Assembly: GCA_964243295.1 (NCBI GenBank)
Contig: CAXTEJ010000030.1
Coordinates: forward strand, 1 to 38,769
Direction: 5' to 3'
DNA from: CAXTEJ01 sp964243295
GTDB lineage: Bacteria > Actinomycetota > Actinomycetes > Actinomycetales > Angustibacteraceae
DNA: 38,769 nucleotides
Below the pieces are notes generated by a model, which worked only from the letters and a program-made list of their open reading frames with translations, did no database searches and was not told the origin of the DNA. This document shows, one piece after another, positions 8,454 through 16,437 of this stretch; position 1 is the stretch's first letter, and each line of letters begins with the position of its first letter. A program made the position numbers and the translations under genes.

Positions 8454-8456
8454 CCT
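8451..8456 (+). promoter_or_regulatory. -10 box (TAGCCT) for leaderless prfC, overlapping a stop codon
   Basis: TAGCCT begins with the TAG stop codon of the rRNA methyltransferase gene. Seven bases (8457-8463) separate it from the GTG of prfC, so the transcript would start at or next to the start codon. No Shine-Dalgarno sequence is present in the interval. Confidence 0.6.
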
Positions 8457-8463
8457 TGACCTC

Positions 8464-10080
8464 GTGACCGCCACCGTGACCCCCACCGCAGCGCCGGCCG
8501 GCGCGAGCGAGGTGACGCGCGAGGCGTCGCGGCGGCGCACGTTCGCCGTGATCAGCCACCCGGACGCCGGCAAGTCGACGCTCACCGAGGCGCTGGCGCT
8601 GCACGCCCACGTCATCGGCCAGGCGGGCGCGGTGCACGGCAAGGCCGGCCGTCGCGGCACGGTGTCGGACTGGCAGGACATGGAGCAGGCCCGCGGCATC
8701 TCGATCACCTCCGCGGCGCTGCAGTTCTCCTACCGCGACCACGTCGTCAACCTGCTCGACACCCCCGGCCACGCCGACTTCTCCGAGGACACCTACCGCG
8801 TGCTGTCCGCCGTCGACGCGGCGGTCATGCTGCTCGACGCCGCCAAGGGCCTCGAGCCGCAGACCCTCAAGCTGTTCCAGGTCTGCAAGCACCGCGGCAT
8901 CCCCGTGATCACCGTCGTCAACAAGTGGGACCGGCCGGGCCGTGACGCGCTCGACCTGATGGACGAGATCGAGACCCGCATCGGCCTTCGCCCCACGCCG
9001 CTCACCTGGCCGGTCGGCGCGGCCGGCGACTTCCGCGGCGTCCTCGACCGTCGCACCGGCGACATGATCGCGTTCTCGCGCACCGTCGGCGGTGCCGGCA
9101 TCGCGGGGCAGGAGACGCTGGACGCCGACACCGCCCTCGAGCGCGAGGGCGACGCGTTCGCCGAGGCGGTCGACGGTCACGAGCTGCTCTCCTCCGACGA
9201 GGCCGACCACGACCAGCAGCAGTTCCTCGCCGGGCGCACCACCCCGGTGCTGTTCGCGTCGGCGTTCCTCAACTTCGGTGTGGGACAGCTGCTCGACGTG
9301 CTGCTCGAGCTGGCGCCGCCGCCGCCGGAGCGCCCCGACGAGGCCGGCGTCCCGCGTCCCCTCGAGGCACCGTTCAGCGCGCTGGTGTTCAAGGTGCAGG
9401 CCGGGATGGACCGCGCCCACCGCGACCGGCTCGCGTTCGCGCGCGTGTGCTCCGGGGTGTTCGAGCGCGGCATGGTCGTCACCCACGCGGCGACGGGGCG
9501 GCCGTTCACGACCAAGTACGCCCACTCGGTCTTCGGCCGCGAGCGCACCACCCTCGAGCAGGCCTTCCCCGGCGACGTCATCGGCCTGGTCAACGCCGGC
9601 ACGCTGCGCGCCGGCGACACCCTCTACAGCGACGACGCGGTGGCCTTCCCGCCCATCCCGAGCTTCGCGCCTGAGCACTTCGCCGTGGTGCGCGCCACGG
9701 ACGTCAGCCGCTACAAGCAGTTCGCCCGCGGCATCTCCCAGCTCGAGCAGGAGGGCGTGGTGCAGGTGCTGCGCTCGGACTTTCGCGGCACGCAGTCGCC
9801 GGTGCTCGCGGCCGTCGGGCCCATGCAGTTCGAGGTGGTCGAGCACCGGATGGGCAACGAGTTCAGCTCACCGGTGCGGCTGGACCGGCTCGACTACTCG
9901 GTCGCCCGCACCGTCCGCCCGCAGGACGTGCCGGCGCTGGCCGGCGAGCGGGGGGTCGAGGTGATGACCCGCGGGGACGGTGCGGTGCTCGCGCTCTTCA
10001 CCGACATCTGGCGGGTCCGCTCGGTCGAGCGCCAGCTGCCCGACGTCCCGCTCGAGCCGCTCGTCGCCGCTGCCGACTGA
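8464..10080 (+). CDS. prfC: Peptide chain release factor 3 (RF3)
   Basis: A 538-residue translational GTPase that drives RF1/RF2 off the ribosome after peptide release. G1 SHPDAGKST is at 31-39, G2 lies in ARGISITSA, G3 DTPGHADF at 99-106 and G4 NKWD at 153-156. The RF3-specific features follow: KLFQVCKHRGIPV, LEAPFSALVFKVQAGMD (domain II start) and QFEVVEHRMGNEF in domain III. Length is normal for RF3. The first 25 residues are an Ala/Thr-rich extension before the G domain. The start is set by the -10 seven bases upstream, with no Shine-Dalgarno sequence, indicating a leaderless message. Confidence 0.95.
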   Translation: MTATVTPTAAPAGASEVTREASRRRTFAVISHPDAGKSTLTEALALHAHVIGQAGAVHGKAGRRGTVSDWQDMEQARGISITSAALQFSYRDHVVNLLDTPGHADFSEDTYRVLSAVDAAVMLLDAAKGLEPQTLKLFQVCKHRGIPVITVVNKWDRPGRDALDLMDEIETRIGLRPTPLTWPVGAAGDFRGVLDRRTGDMIAFSRTVGGAGIAGQETLDADTALEREGDAFAEAVDGHELLSSDEADHDQQQFLAGRTTPVLFASAFLNFGVGQLLDVLLELAPPPPERPDEAGVPRPLEAPFSALVFKVQAGMDRAHRDRLAFARVCSGVFERGMVVTHAATGRPFTTKYAHSVFGRERTTLEQAFPGDVIGLVNAGTLRAGDTLYSDDAVAFPPIPSFAPEHFAVVRATDVSRYKQFARGISQLEQEGVVQVLRSDFRGTQSPVLAAVGPMQFEVVEHRMGNEFSSPVRLDRLDYSVARTVRPQDVPALAGERGVEVMTRGDGAVLALFTDIWRVRSVERQLPDVPLEPLVAAAD

Positions 10081-10142
10081 GCCGGTCGGCACGCGCCACC
10101 AGCAGCGCGCCGACCGCCGCGCCACGCCCGCCCGGGCGGACG

Positions 10143-10148
10143 TACGGT
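10143..10148 (+). promoter_or_regulatory. -10 box (TACGGT) for a leaderless AAA+ gene
   Basis: TACGGT, then six bases (tgaggg), then the GTG at 10155. The same hexamer with the same spacing occurs before several other starts in the window (28565, 23170, 36727, 38387). Confidence 0.65.
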
Positions 10149-10154
10149 TGAGGG

Positions 10155-11561
10155 GTGACCATCGCACCCCCCCAGCCCGACACCCTGCCCCGCACCCTCG
10201 GCGAGCTCGTCGCCAGCGGCCACCAGCAGCTGACCGTGAAGGCCGAGCTGCGCGAGAACCTGCTGGCCCGGCTGCGCGACGGCGGCCCCCGCTTCCAGGG
10301 CATCGTCGGCTTCGACGACACCGTGCTGCCCGAGGTCGAGCGCGCCCTGCTCGCCGGCCACGACATCGTGCTGCTGGGCGAGCGGGGTCAGGGCAAGACC
10401 CGCCTCATCCGCGGCCTGGTCGCGCTGCTCGACGAGTGGACGCCCGTGATCGAGGGCTCCGAGCTCAACGAGCACCCGTACGAGCCACTCACCGTCGCCT
10501 CGCGCCGCCGCGCCGACGAGCTCGGTGAGGACCTGCCGGTCGGCTGGCTACACCGGTCGCTGCGGTACGGCGAGAAGCTGGCCACGCCCGACACCAGCGT
10601 CGGCGACCTGATCGGCGACGTCGACCCGGTGCGCGTGGCGCAGGGGCGCACCCTCGGCGACCCGGGAACCATCCACTTCGGCCTCGTGCCGCGCACCAAC
10701 CGCGGCATCTTCGCCGTCAACGAGCTGCCCGACCTCGCCGAGCGCATCCAGGTGGCGCTGCTCAACGTGCTCGAGGAGCGCGACATCCAGGTGCGCGGCT
10801 ACCAGCTGCGGCTGCCGCTGGACCTGCTGCTCGTCGCGAGCGCCAACCCCGAGGACTACACCAACCGCGGCCGCATCATCACCCCGCTGAAGGACCGCTT
10901 CGGCGCCGAGGTGCGCACGCACTACCCCCTCGACCTCGAGGTCGAGCTCGACCTGGTGCGCCAGGAGGCCGACCTGTGCGCCACGGTGCCCGACCACGTG
11001 CTGGAGGTCGTCGCCCGCTTCACCCGGGCCGTGCGCGACTCGCCCGCGGTCGACGCGCGCTCGGGCGTCTCGGCCCGGTTCGCCGTCGCGGCGGCCGAGA
11101 CCGTCGCCGCCTCCGCGCTGCGGCGTTCCGCGCTCGTCGGTGACGAAGCCGTTGCGCGAGTAGGCGATGCGGACTCCGTCGTCGGCACGCTGCGCGGCAA
11201 GGTCGAGTTCGAGAGCGGGCAGGAGGGTCGCGAGGTCGAGGTGCTGGCCCACCTGCTGCGCACCGCGGTGGCCGAGACCTTCCGCGCCCACCTCGCCGGC
11301 CTCGACCTGTCGGCGTTCGTCGCGGTGGTCGCTGACGGCGGCACCGTCGAGACCGGCGAGCTGGTGCCGGCGTCCGAGGTGCTCAGCCAGCTGGGCAGCG
11401 TCGCCGGCCTGGCCAAGGTCCTCGAGCGGCTCGGCCTGGGCGACGCGCCCAGCGCCGGTGAGGCCGCGGCCGGTGTCGAGCTGGTGCTCGAGGGCCTCCA
11501 CCTCACGCGCCGCCTCGCCAAGGACGTCACGGACGACGGCCGCACCGTCTACGGCGGCTGA
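10155..11561 (+). CDS. MoxR/magnesium-chelatase-like AAA+ ATPase (Rv0958 type)
   Basis: A 468-residue AAA+ protein. Walker A is GERGQGKT (75-82); the Walker B region FAVNELPDLAERIQVALLNVLEERDIQ has Asn-Glu in place of the usual Asp-Glu, as is common in chelatase I/MoxR proteins. A sensor-1-like ASANPEDYTNRGRIITPLKDRFGAEV follows. It is paired three bases upstream of a VWA gene, the standard MoxR-VWA architecture, in which the ATPase acts as a chaperone-like machine on a target recruited by the VWA partner. Length and partner correspond to the mycobacterial Rv0958/Rv0959 pair, often labelled magnesium chelatase without proof. The substrate is unknown. Confidence 0.88.
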   Translation: MTIAPPQPDTLPRTLGELVASGHQQLTVKAELRENLLARLRDGGPRFQGIVGFDDTVLPEVERALLAGHDIVLLGERGQGKTRLIRGLVALLDEWTPVIEGSELNEHPYEPLTVASRRRADELGEDLPVGWLHRSLRYGEKLATPDTSVGDLIGDVDPVRVAQGRTLGDPGTIHFGLVPRTNRGIFAVNELPDLAERIQVALLNVLEERDIQVRGYQLRLPLDLLLVASANPEDYTNRGRIITPLKDRFGAEVRTHYPLDLEVELDLVRQEADLCATVPDHVLEVVARFTRAVRDSPAVDARSGVSARFAVAAAETVAASALRRSALVGDEAVARVGDADSVVGTLRGKVEFESGQEGREVEVLAHLLRTAVAETFRAHLAGLDLSAFVAVVADGGTVETGELVPASEVLSQLGSVAGLAKVLERLGLGDAPSAGEAAAGVELVLEGLHLTRRLAKDVTDDGRTVYGG

Positions 11562-11564
11562 GAC

Positions 11565-13529
11565 GTGCGCAGGCGCAACCGCTACGGGGTCTGGCGCGGT
11601 GGGGCCGACCCGCTCGCCCCGCCGTTCGACGTCCGGGCCGCGGTCGACGAGGTCGGGCGTGAGGTGCTCTCCGGCGGCAGCCTGCGCGACGCGCTGCGCG
11701 ACCTGCTGCGCCGCGGCGAGCGCGAGGGCCGCGGGCTGGACGACCTGCACGAGCGGGCCCGCCGCATGCGCCGCGAGGCACTGCGGCGCGGGCGGCTGGA
11801 CGGCACCGTCACCCGAGCGCAGGCGCTGCTCGACCAGGCTCTGGCTGCCGAGCGCGAGGAGCTCGCGGGCCGCGAGGACGACGACGCCGCTTTCGCGCAG
11901 GCCCAGCTCGACAACCTGCCGCGCTCGACCGCCCGCGCGGTGCAGGAGCTGGAGAACTACGACTGGGCCAGCCCGCAGGCCCGCGCCGACTACCAGCGCA
12001 TCCTCGACGAGCTGCGCGACGACGTCCTGGAGCAGCGCTTCGCCGGCATGAAGCAGGCGCTGCAGGGCGCCGACCCGGCGCGCGACCCGCAGGCCGCGGC
12101 GGCGTTGCAGCAGATGCTGTCCGACCTGAACGGGCTGCTCGACCAGCACGCGCGCGGCGAGGACACCGAGGACTCGTTCCGTGAGTTCATGGACCAGCAC
12201 GGCGAGTTCTTCCCCGAGCAGCCGCAGGACGTCGACGAGCTGGTCGACCAGCTCGCGCGCCGGGCGGCTGCGGGGGAGCGGCTCATGGCCTCGCTGTCGT
12301 CGGCCCAGCGCGACGAGCTCGGCCAGCTCATGCAGCAGGCGTTCGGCGCCGCTGGCATCGGCGAGCAGATGGGCCAGCTCACCGACACGCTGCGCTCGCT
12401 GCGCCCCGACCTGTCGTGGGGCCGCGGCGAGCAGGTGCGCGGCGAGCAGCCGCTCGGCTACGGCCAGGCGACCGCCGCGCTGTCGGAGGTCGCCGACCTG
12501 GACGACCTGCTCGACCAGCTGGGGCAGGAGCACCCCGGCGCCACCCTGGACGACGTCGACGTCGAGGCCGTCGAGCGCCAGCTCGGGCGGTCGGCGGCCG
12601 ACGACGTGCGGCGGCTGCAGCAGCTCGAGCGCGAGCTGCGCCGCCAGGGCTGGCTGGTCAAGGACGGCGAGGCGATGACGCTGAGCCCCAAGGCGCTGCG
12701 CCGTCTCGGGGCCACGGCGCTGCGGCAGGTGTTCGCCCAGATCGAGTCGCGCCGCCGGGGCGCCCACGACCAGCGCAGCGCCGGCGCGGCCGGCGAGGTC
12801 ACCGGTGCGTCGCGGGCCTGGGAGTTCGGCGACGAGCAGCCCCTGGACGTCGTCCGCACGGTCGGCAACGCCGTGCGCCGGTCACTGTCGACCGGGGGCA
12901 GCGGTGCCGTCGCCCTCGCGGTCGAGGACTTCGAGGTCGTCGAGACCGAGCGACGGGCCAGCGCCGCCGTGGCGCTGTGCGTCGACCTGTCGTTCTCGAT
13001 GGTGTCGGAGGGCCGCTGGGGCCCGATGAAGCAGACCGCGCTCGCGCTCTCGCACCTGGTCGAGACCCGGTTCCCGCAGGACTCCCTGCAGATCATCGGT
13101 TTCGGCCGCTACGCCCAGGTGCTCAGCAGCGGTGAGCTGGCCGCGGTCGAGGCCGACTTCGTGCAGGGCACCAACCTGCAGCACGCCCTGCAGCTGGCGG
13201 GGCGTCACCTGCGACGGCACAGCGGGGCCGACCCCGTCGTCCTCGTCGTCACCGACGGCGAGCCGACCGCCCACCTGGAGCACGGCGAGGCGGTGTTCTC
13301 GTGGCCACCGATGCGCGAGACGGTGCAGGCGACCGTCGCCGAGGTCGACCAGCTGACGCGCTTCGGCGCCTCGCTCAACGTGTTCATGCTGGGCGAGGAC
13401 CCGGGCCTTCGACGGTTCGTCGACGCCATCGCCCGGCGCAGCGGCGGCCGGGTGCTCAGCCCGTCGGCCGACGACCTCGGCCGGTACGTCGTGCAGGACT
13501 ACCTGCGGGCCCGGCGCGGGCGTCGCTGA
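11565..13529 (+). CDS. VWA-domain protein, partner of the AAA+ ATPase (Rv0959 type)
   Basis: A 654-residue protein. The N-terminal two thirds is helical, charged and rich in Arg/Glu/Gln (for example LDNLPRSTARAVQELENYDW, RFAGMKQALQG, HARGEDTEDSFREFMDQHG). The C-terminal 200 residues are a von Willebrand A domain with an intact metal site: DLSFS from about 473, the Thr in QGTNLQ near 535 and VTDGEPT near 561-567. No signal peptide or membrane segment is visible, so it is probably cytosolic. It starts three bases after the AAA+ gene, which implies translational coupling and a complex. Function is inferred as co-chaperone or target adaptor. Confidence 0.88.
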   Translation: MRRRNRYGVWRGGADPLAPPFDVRAAVDEVGREVLSGGSLRDALRDLLRRGEREGRGLDDLHERARRMRREALRRGRLDGTVTRAQALLDQALAAEREELAGREDDDAAFAQAQLDNLPRSTARAVQELENYDWASPQARADYQRILDELRDDVLEQRFAGMKQALQGADPARDPQAAAALQQMLSDLNGLLDQHARGEDTEDSFREFMDQHGEFFPEQPQDVDELVDQLARRAAAGERLMASLSSAQRDELGQLMQQAFGAAGIGEQMGQLTDTLRSLRPDLSWGRGEQVRGEQPLGYGQATAALSEVADLDDLLDQLGQEHPGATLDDVDVEAVERQLGRSAADDVRRLQQLERELRRQGWLVKDGEAMTLSPKALRRLGATALRQVFAQIESRRRGAHDQRSAGAAGEVTGASRAWEFGDEQPLDVVRTVGNAVRRSLSTGGSGAVALAVEDFEVVETERRASAAVALCVDLSFSMVSEGRWGPMKQTALALSHLVETRFPQDSLQIIGFGRYAQVLSSGELAAVEADFVQGTNLQHALQLAGRHLRRHSGADPVVLVVTDGEPTAHLEHGEAVFSWPPMRETVQATVAEVDQLTRFGASLNVFMLGEDPGLRRFVDAIARRSGGRVLSPSADDLGRYVVQDYLRARRGRR

Positions 13530-13597
13530 CGTCGTCCGCGCTCAGCCGTGCGCGCGGGGGCGAGCCGAGGTGCCGGACCAGCGCCGCGGGTGCCAGC

Positions 13598-14485
13598 ATG
13601 GCGCCCGTGGACGCACTCGAGCAGGTCGGACCGCCCGTCGCCGAGCACGGGGAGGGACCGGTGTGGGACGACGTCGCCGGCGTCCTGCTCATGGTCGACC
13701 TGCACGCCGGTGAGGTGCTGACGCTCGACCCCGCCGCGAGCGGCCCGCCGTCGCGCCACCGCGTCGGCGAGTCCGTCGGCGTCGTCCGCCCCCGCCGCGG
13801 TGGCGGCCTCGTGGCCGGGGTCGGCACCGGCTTCGCCCTCGTCGAGCCCGACGGGTCGGTGCGCACCCTCGAGCCGCTGTGGCCGGCCGCCGCGGGGCTG
13901 CGGATGAACGACGGGGCGTGCGACCCCGCCGGCCGCTTCTGGTCGGGGTCGATGGCGCGCGACGAGGCGAACGGCGACGGCCGCGGCGAGCTGTTCCGCC
14001 TCGACGCCGACGGCGCGGTCGAGCGGGTGCTCGCCGACCTCACCATCCCGAACGGCCTGGTGTTCGACGCCGACGGCCGGCGGGCGCTGTTCATCGACAG
14101 CCCGACCCGGCGCATCGACGTCCTGCACGTGGACGACGCGGGCCGGGTGGGCGGCCGCGAGCCCTTCGCCGACCTGCAGGGCCTCGAGCAGATCGGTGAC
14201 GGTGTGCCGGACGGCATGTGCCGCGACGCCGAGGGGGGCGTGTGGGTCGCGATCCACGACGGTGCTTCCGTGGTGCACCTCGCCGCCGACGGTGCCGTCC
14301 TGGACGTGCTGCCGCTGCCGACGGCGCGGCCCACCGCGTGCACCTTCGGCGGTGCTGACCTCGACGTCCTGTACGTCACCACCTCGGCGCTCGAGGCGCC
14401 GGAGGCCGAGCGGTCGAGCGCCGGCGCGGTGTTCGCTGTCCGGCCGGGGGTGCGGGGCGCACCCGCCCTGCGCTTCGCCGGCTGA
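13598..14485 (+). CDS. SMP-30/gluconolactonase/LRE family beta-propeller protein
   Basis: About 295 residues with the repeated blades of a six-bladed propeller. Metal ligands fit the SMP-30 family: Glu in HGEGPVW near the N-terminus, Asn in RMNDGA, Asn in IPNGLVF and Asp in GVPDGM. Members hydrolyse sugar lactones or act on related esters; the substrate is not readable. A glucose-6-phosphate dehydrogenase gene 2 kb away makes a lactonase role attractive but is weak evidence. The ATG at 13598 is used; the GTG at 13607 lies seven bases after CAGCAT and could be a leaderless start. Ends 12 bases from the convergent sirtuin gene. Confidence 0.85.
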   Translation: MAPVDALEQVGPPVAEHGEGPVWDDVAGVLLMVDLHAGEVLTLDPAASGPPSRHRVGESVGVVRPRRGGGLVAGVGTGFALVEPDGSVRTLEPLWPAAAGLRMNDGACDPAGRFWSGSMARDEANGDGRGELFRLDADGAVERVLADLTIPNGLVFDADGRRALFIDSPTRRIDVLHVDDAGRVGGREPFADLQGLEQIGDGVPDGMCRDAEGGVWVAIHDGASVVHLAADGAVLDVLPLPTARPTACTFGGADLDVLYVTTSALEAPEAERSSAGAVFAVRPGVRGAPALRFAG

Positions 14486-14497
14486 GCGGCACACCGG

Positions 14498-15331
14498 TCA
14501 GGCCAGCAGCACGACGAGCGCCTCCAGCGTCGGCGAGCAGCCGGCGTCCAGCCGCAGGTCGGCGAGCGGGTCACCGCGCGTCTCGCCGCGGTTGACGATG
14601 ACGACGACCTGGCCCAGCTGACGGGCGCGGCGCACGAAGCGCAGCCCCGACTGCACGGTCAACGACGACCCGACCACGAGCAGGCCCTCGGCTGCGGCCA
14701 CCGCAGCGTAGCAGCGGTCGACCCGGTCACGGGGCACGTTCTCGCCGAAGAACACGACGTCGGGCTTCAGCGTGCCCCCGCATCGGACGCAGCCGACGAG
14801 CTGGAAGCCGCTGACGTCCGACACCACGGCGTCGCCGTCCGGGGCCAGCTCGACGTCGGCGGCACCGAACCCGGGGTTGGCGGCGGCCAGGCGCTCGTGC
14901 AGCGTGGCGCGCGACGACACCTCGCCGCAGCGCAGGCACACCACCCGGTCGAGCCGCCCGTGCAGGTCGACGACGTCGGTGCTCCCCGCGGCCTCGTGCA
15001 GCCCGTCGACGTTCTGCGTGACCACCGTGCCGACGACGCCGAGCTGCTGCAGCCTCACCACGGCGGCGTGACCGGCGTTGGGAGCGGCCAGCCCGATGGT
15101 GCGCCAACCGAGGTGGCTGCGCGCCCAGTACCGCTGCTGCGCCTCCGGACCCGACACGAACTCCTGGTAGGTCATCGGCCGGCGCGGCGGTGAGCCCGGG
15201 CCGCGGTAGTCGGGGATGCCGGAGTCGGTCGACAGCCCGGCTCCGGACAGCACCGTGAGCCGCCGGCCACGCAGCAGCAGGGCAGCGTCCGCGAGCGGGG
15301 TGCCGCCGACGTCCGGCCGGGTGGCGGGCAT
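14498..15331 (-). CDS. Sir2-family NAD-dependent protein deacylase
   Basis: A 277-residue sirtuin. The NAD-binding motif SGAGLSTDSGIPDYRGP sits near residue 35, the catalytic His in VVDLHGRLD after TQNVDGLHEAAG, and a four-Cys zinc site is formed by CLRC and CVRC. GSSLTVQSGLRFV and VIVNRGETRGDPLADLRL complete the Rossmann part. It removes acetyl or other acyl groups from lysine using NAD. The ATG at 15331 lies six bases after a TAGATT -10, so the message is probably leaderless. Confidence 0.93.
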   Translation of the reverse strand: MPATRPDVGGTPLADAALLLRGRRLTVLSGAGLSTDSGIPDYRGPGSPPRRPMTYQEFVSGPEAQQRYWARSHLGWRTIGLAAPNAGHAAVVRLQQLGVVGTVVTQNVDGLHEAAGSTDVVDLHGRLDRVVCLRCGEVSSRATLHERLAAANPGFGAADVELAPDGDAVVSDVSGFQLVGCVRCGGTLKPDVVFFGENVPRDRVDRCYAAVAAAEGLLVVGSSLTVQSGLRFVRRARQLGQVVVIVNRGETRGDPLADLRLDAGCSPTLEALVVLLA

Positions 15332-15337
15332 GGCGCC

Positions 15338-15343
15338 AATCTA
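15338..15343 (-). promoter_or_regulatory. -10 box (TAGATT) for the leaderless sirtuin gene
   Basis: On the minus strand TAGATT, then ggcgcc (six bases), then the ATG at 15331. No Shine-Dalgarno sequence is present. Confidence 0.6.
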
Positions 15344-15359
15344 CGGGCCGCCGGCCGGT

Positions 15360-15425
15360 GGCTGACCGGTTGGTCCGCCCCACGCGGGGTACCGGTCGTC
15401 GTCCGGCCACGTCAACCGGCCAGCC
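15360..15425. repeat. 13-base inverted repeat upstream of ppk2
   Basis: ggctgaccggttg at 15360-15372 is complementary at 12 of 13 positions to caaccggccagcc at 15413-15425. The 40-base interval contains a smaller cccc-acgc-gggg hairpin. It lies in the sirtuin-ppk2 intergenic region, 42 bases before the ppk2 start. It could be a folded leader or a binding site. Confidence 0.5.
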
Positions 15426-15467
15426 GACGACCTCTCGACGCCCGTCGAACCATCGAGGAGCCGCACG

Positions 15468-16376
15468 ATGAGCACCGACGAGCTGTCCCCAGACCCGCTG
15501 GAGGTGCTGGGCGACAAGGGAGTGCTGGCTGAGCACCCCGACCTCGCGACCGACGACGCCTGGAAGCAGAACTACCCCTACGACACCAAGCTCTCGCGCC
15601 GCGACTACGAGCGGCGCAAGCGCGAGCTGCAGATCGAGCTGCTGAAGATGCAGCTCTGGGTTAAGCGCACGCAGGGCAAGGTCGCCATCCTGTTCGAGGG
15701 CCGCGACGCCGCCGGCAAGGGCGGCACCATCAAGCGGTTCACCGAGAACCTCAACCCGCGCGGTGCCGGCGTGGTGGCGCTCGACAAGCCGTCGGACCGC
15801 GAGAGCAGCCAGTGGTACTTCCAGCGGTACGTCGCGCACCTGCCGAGCGGCGGCGAGATCGTGCTGTTCGACCGCTCCTGGTACAACCGCGCCGGCGTCG
15901 AGCGGGTCATGGGTTTCTGCACCCCGCGCGAGTACTTGGAGTTCATGCGGCAAGCACCCGAGTTCGAGCGGATGATCACGCGCAGCGGCGTCCACCTGAT
16001 CAAGCTGTGGTTCTCGGTCTCGCGCGGCGAGCAGCGCGCCCGCTTCGCCCGCCGCGGTGTCGACCCGGTGCGGCAGTGGAAGCTCAGCCCGATGGACCTC
16101 GAGTCGCTCGACAAGTGGGACGACTACACCGAGGCCAAGGAGGCGATGTTCTTCTACACCGACACCGCCGACGCGCCGTGGACCGTGATCAAGTCCAACG
16201 ACAAGAAGCGCGCCCGGCTGGAGGCTATGCGCTACGTGCTGTGGCTGCTGCCGTACGACGGCAAGGACGAGCAGGTGGTGGGCCTGCCCGACCCGCTCGT
16301 CGTCGGCATCGGTCCCGCCGCCCCGGTGTTCGAGCACGGCGAGGGCGACGGACGGCTGTTCCCGACCCTGACCTGA
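15468..16376 (+). CDS. ppk2: Polyphosphate kinase 2
   Basis: A 302-residue PPK2-family kinase, which transfers phosphate between polyphosphate and nucleotides, mainly making GTP or ATP from GDP or ADP. The P-loop is EGRDAAGKGGTIK (from residue 77) and the Walker B/lid region FDRSWYNRAGVERVMGFC (from 134). LIKLWFSVSRGEQRARF and QWKLSPMDLESLDKWDDYTEAKE are typical of single-domain PPK2 proteins. GAGGAG seven bases before the ATG gives a clear ribosome binding site. Nucleotide preference is not predictable from what I can see. Confidence 0.95.
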   Translation: MSTDELSPDPLEVLGDKGVLAEHPDLATDDAWKQNYPYDTKLSRRDYERRKRELQIELLKMQLWVKRTQGKVAILFEGRDAAGKGGTIKRFTENLNPRGAGVVALDKPSDRESSQWYFQRYVAHLPSGGEIVLFDRSWYNRAGVERVMGFCTPREYLEFMRQAPEFERMITRSGVHLIKLWFSVSRGEQRARFARRGVDPVRQWKLSPMDLESLDKWDDYTEAKEAMFFYTDTADAPWTVIKSNDKKRARLEAMRYVLWLLPYDGKDEQVVGLPDPLVVGIGPAAPVFEHGEGDGRLFPTLT

Positions 16377-16390
16377 AGCCGTCCCCTCAG

Positions 16391-16396
16391 TAGGAT
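16391..16396 (+). promoter_or_regulatory. Putative -10 box (TAGGAT) for the zwf-pepN operon
   Basis: TAGGAT 15 bases after the ppk2 stop, predicting a start near 16403 and a leader of about 35 bases with AAGGAG at 16420-16425, 12 bases before the zwf ATG. Confidence 0.45.
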
Positions 16397-16437
16397 CGAA
16401 CCGAGCGTCCTCACCGCCGAAGGAGCACCACCAGCCC

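Noticed and set aside
10548..12767. A 739-codon minus-strand frame opposite the AAA+ and VWA genes
   Set aside because: Shadow of two strongly supported genes; no recognisable motif.
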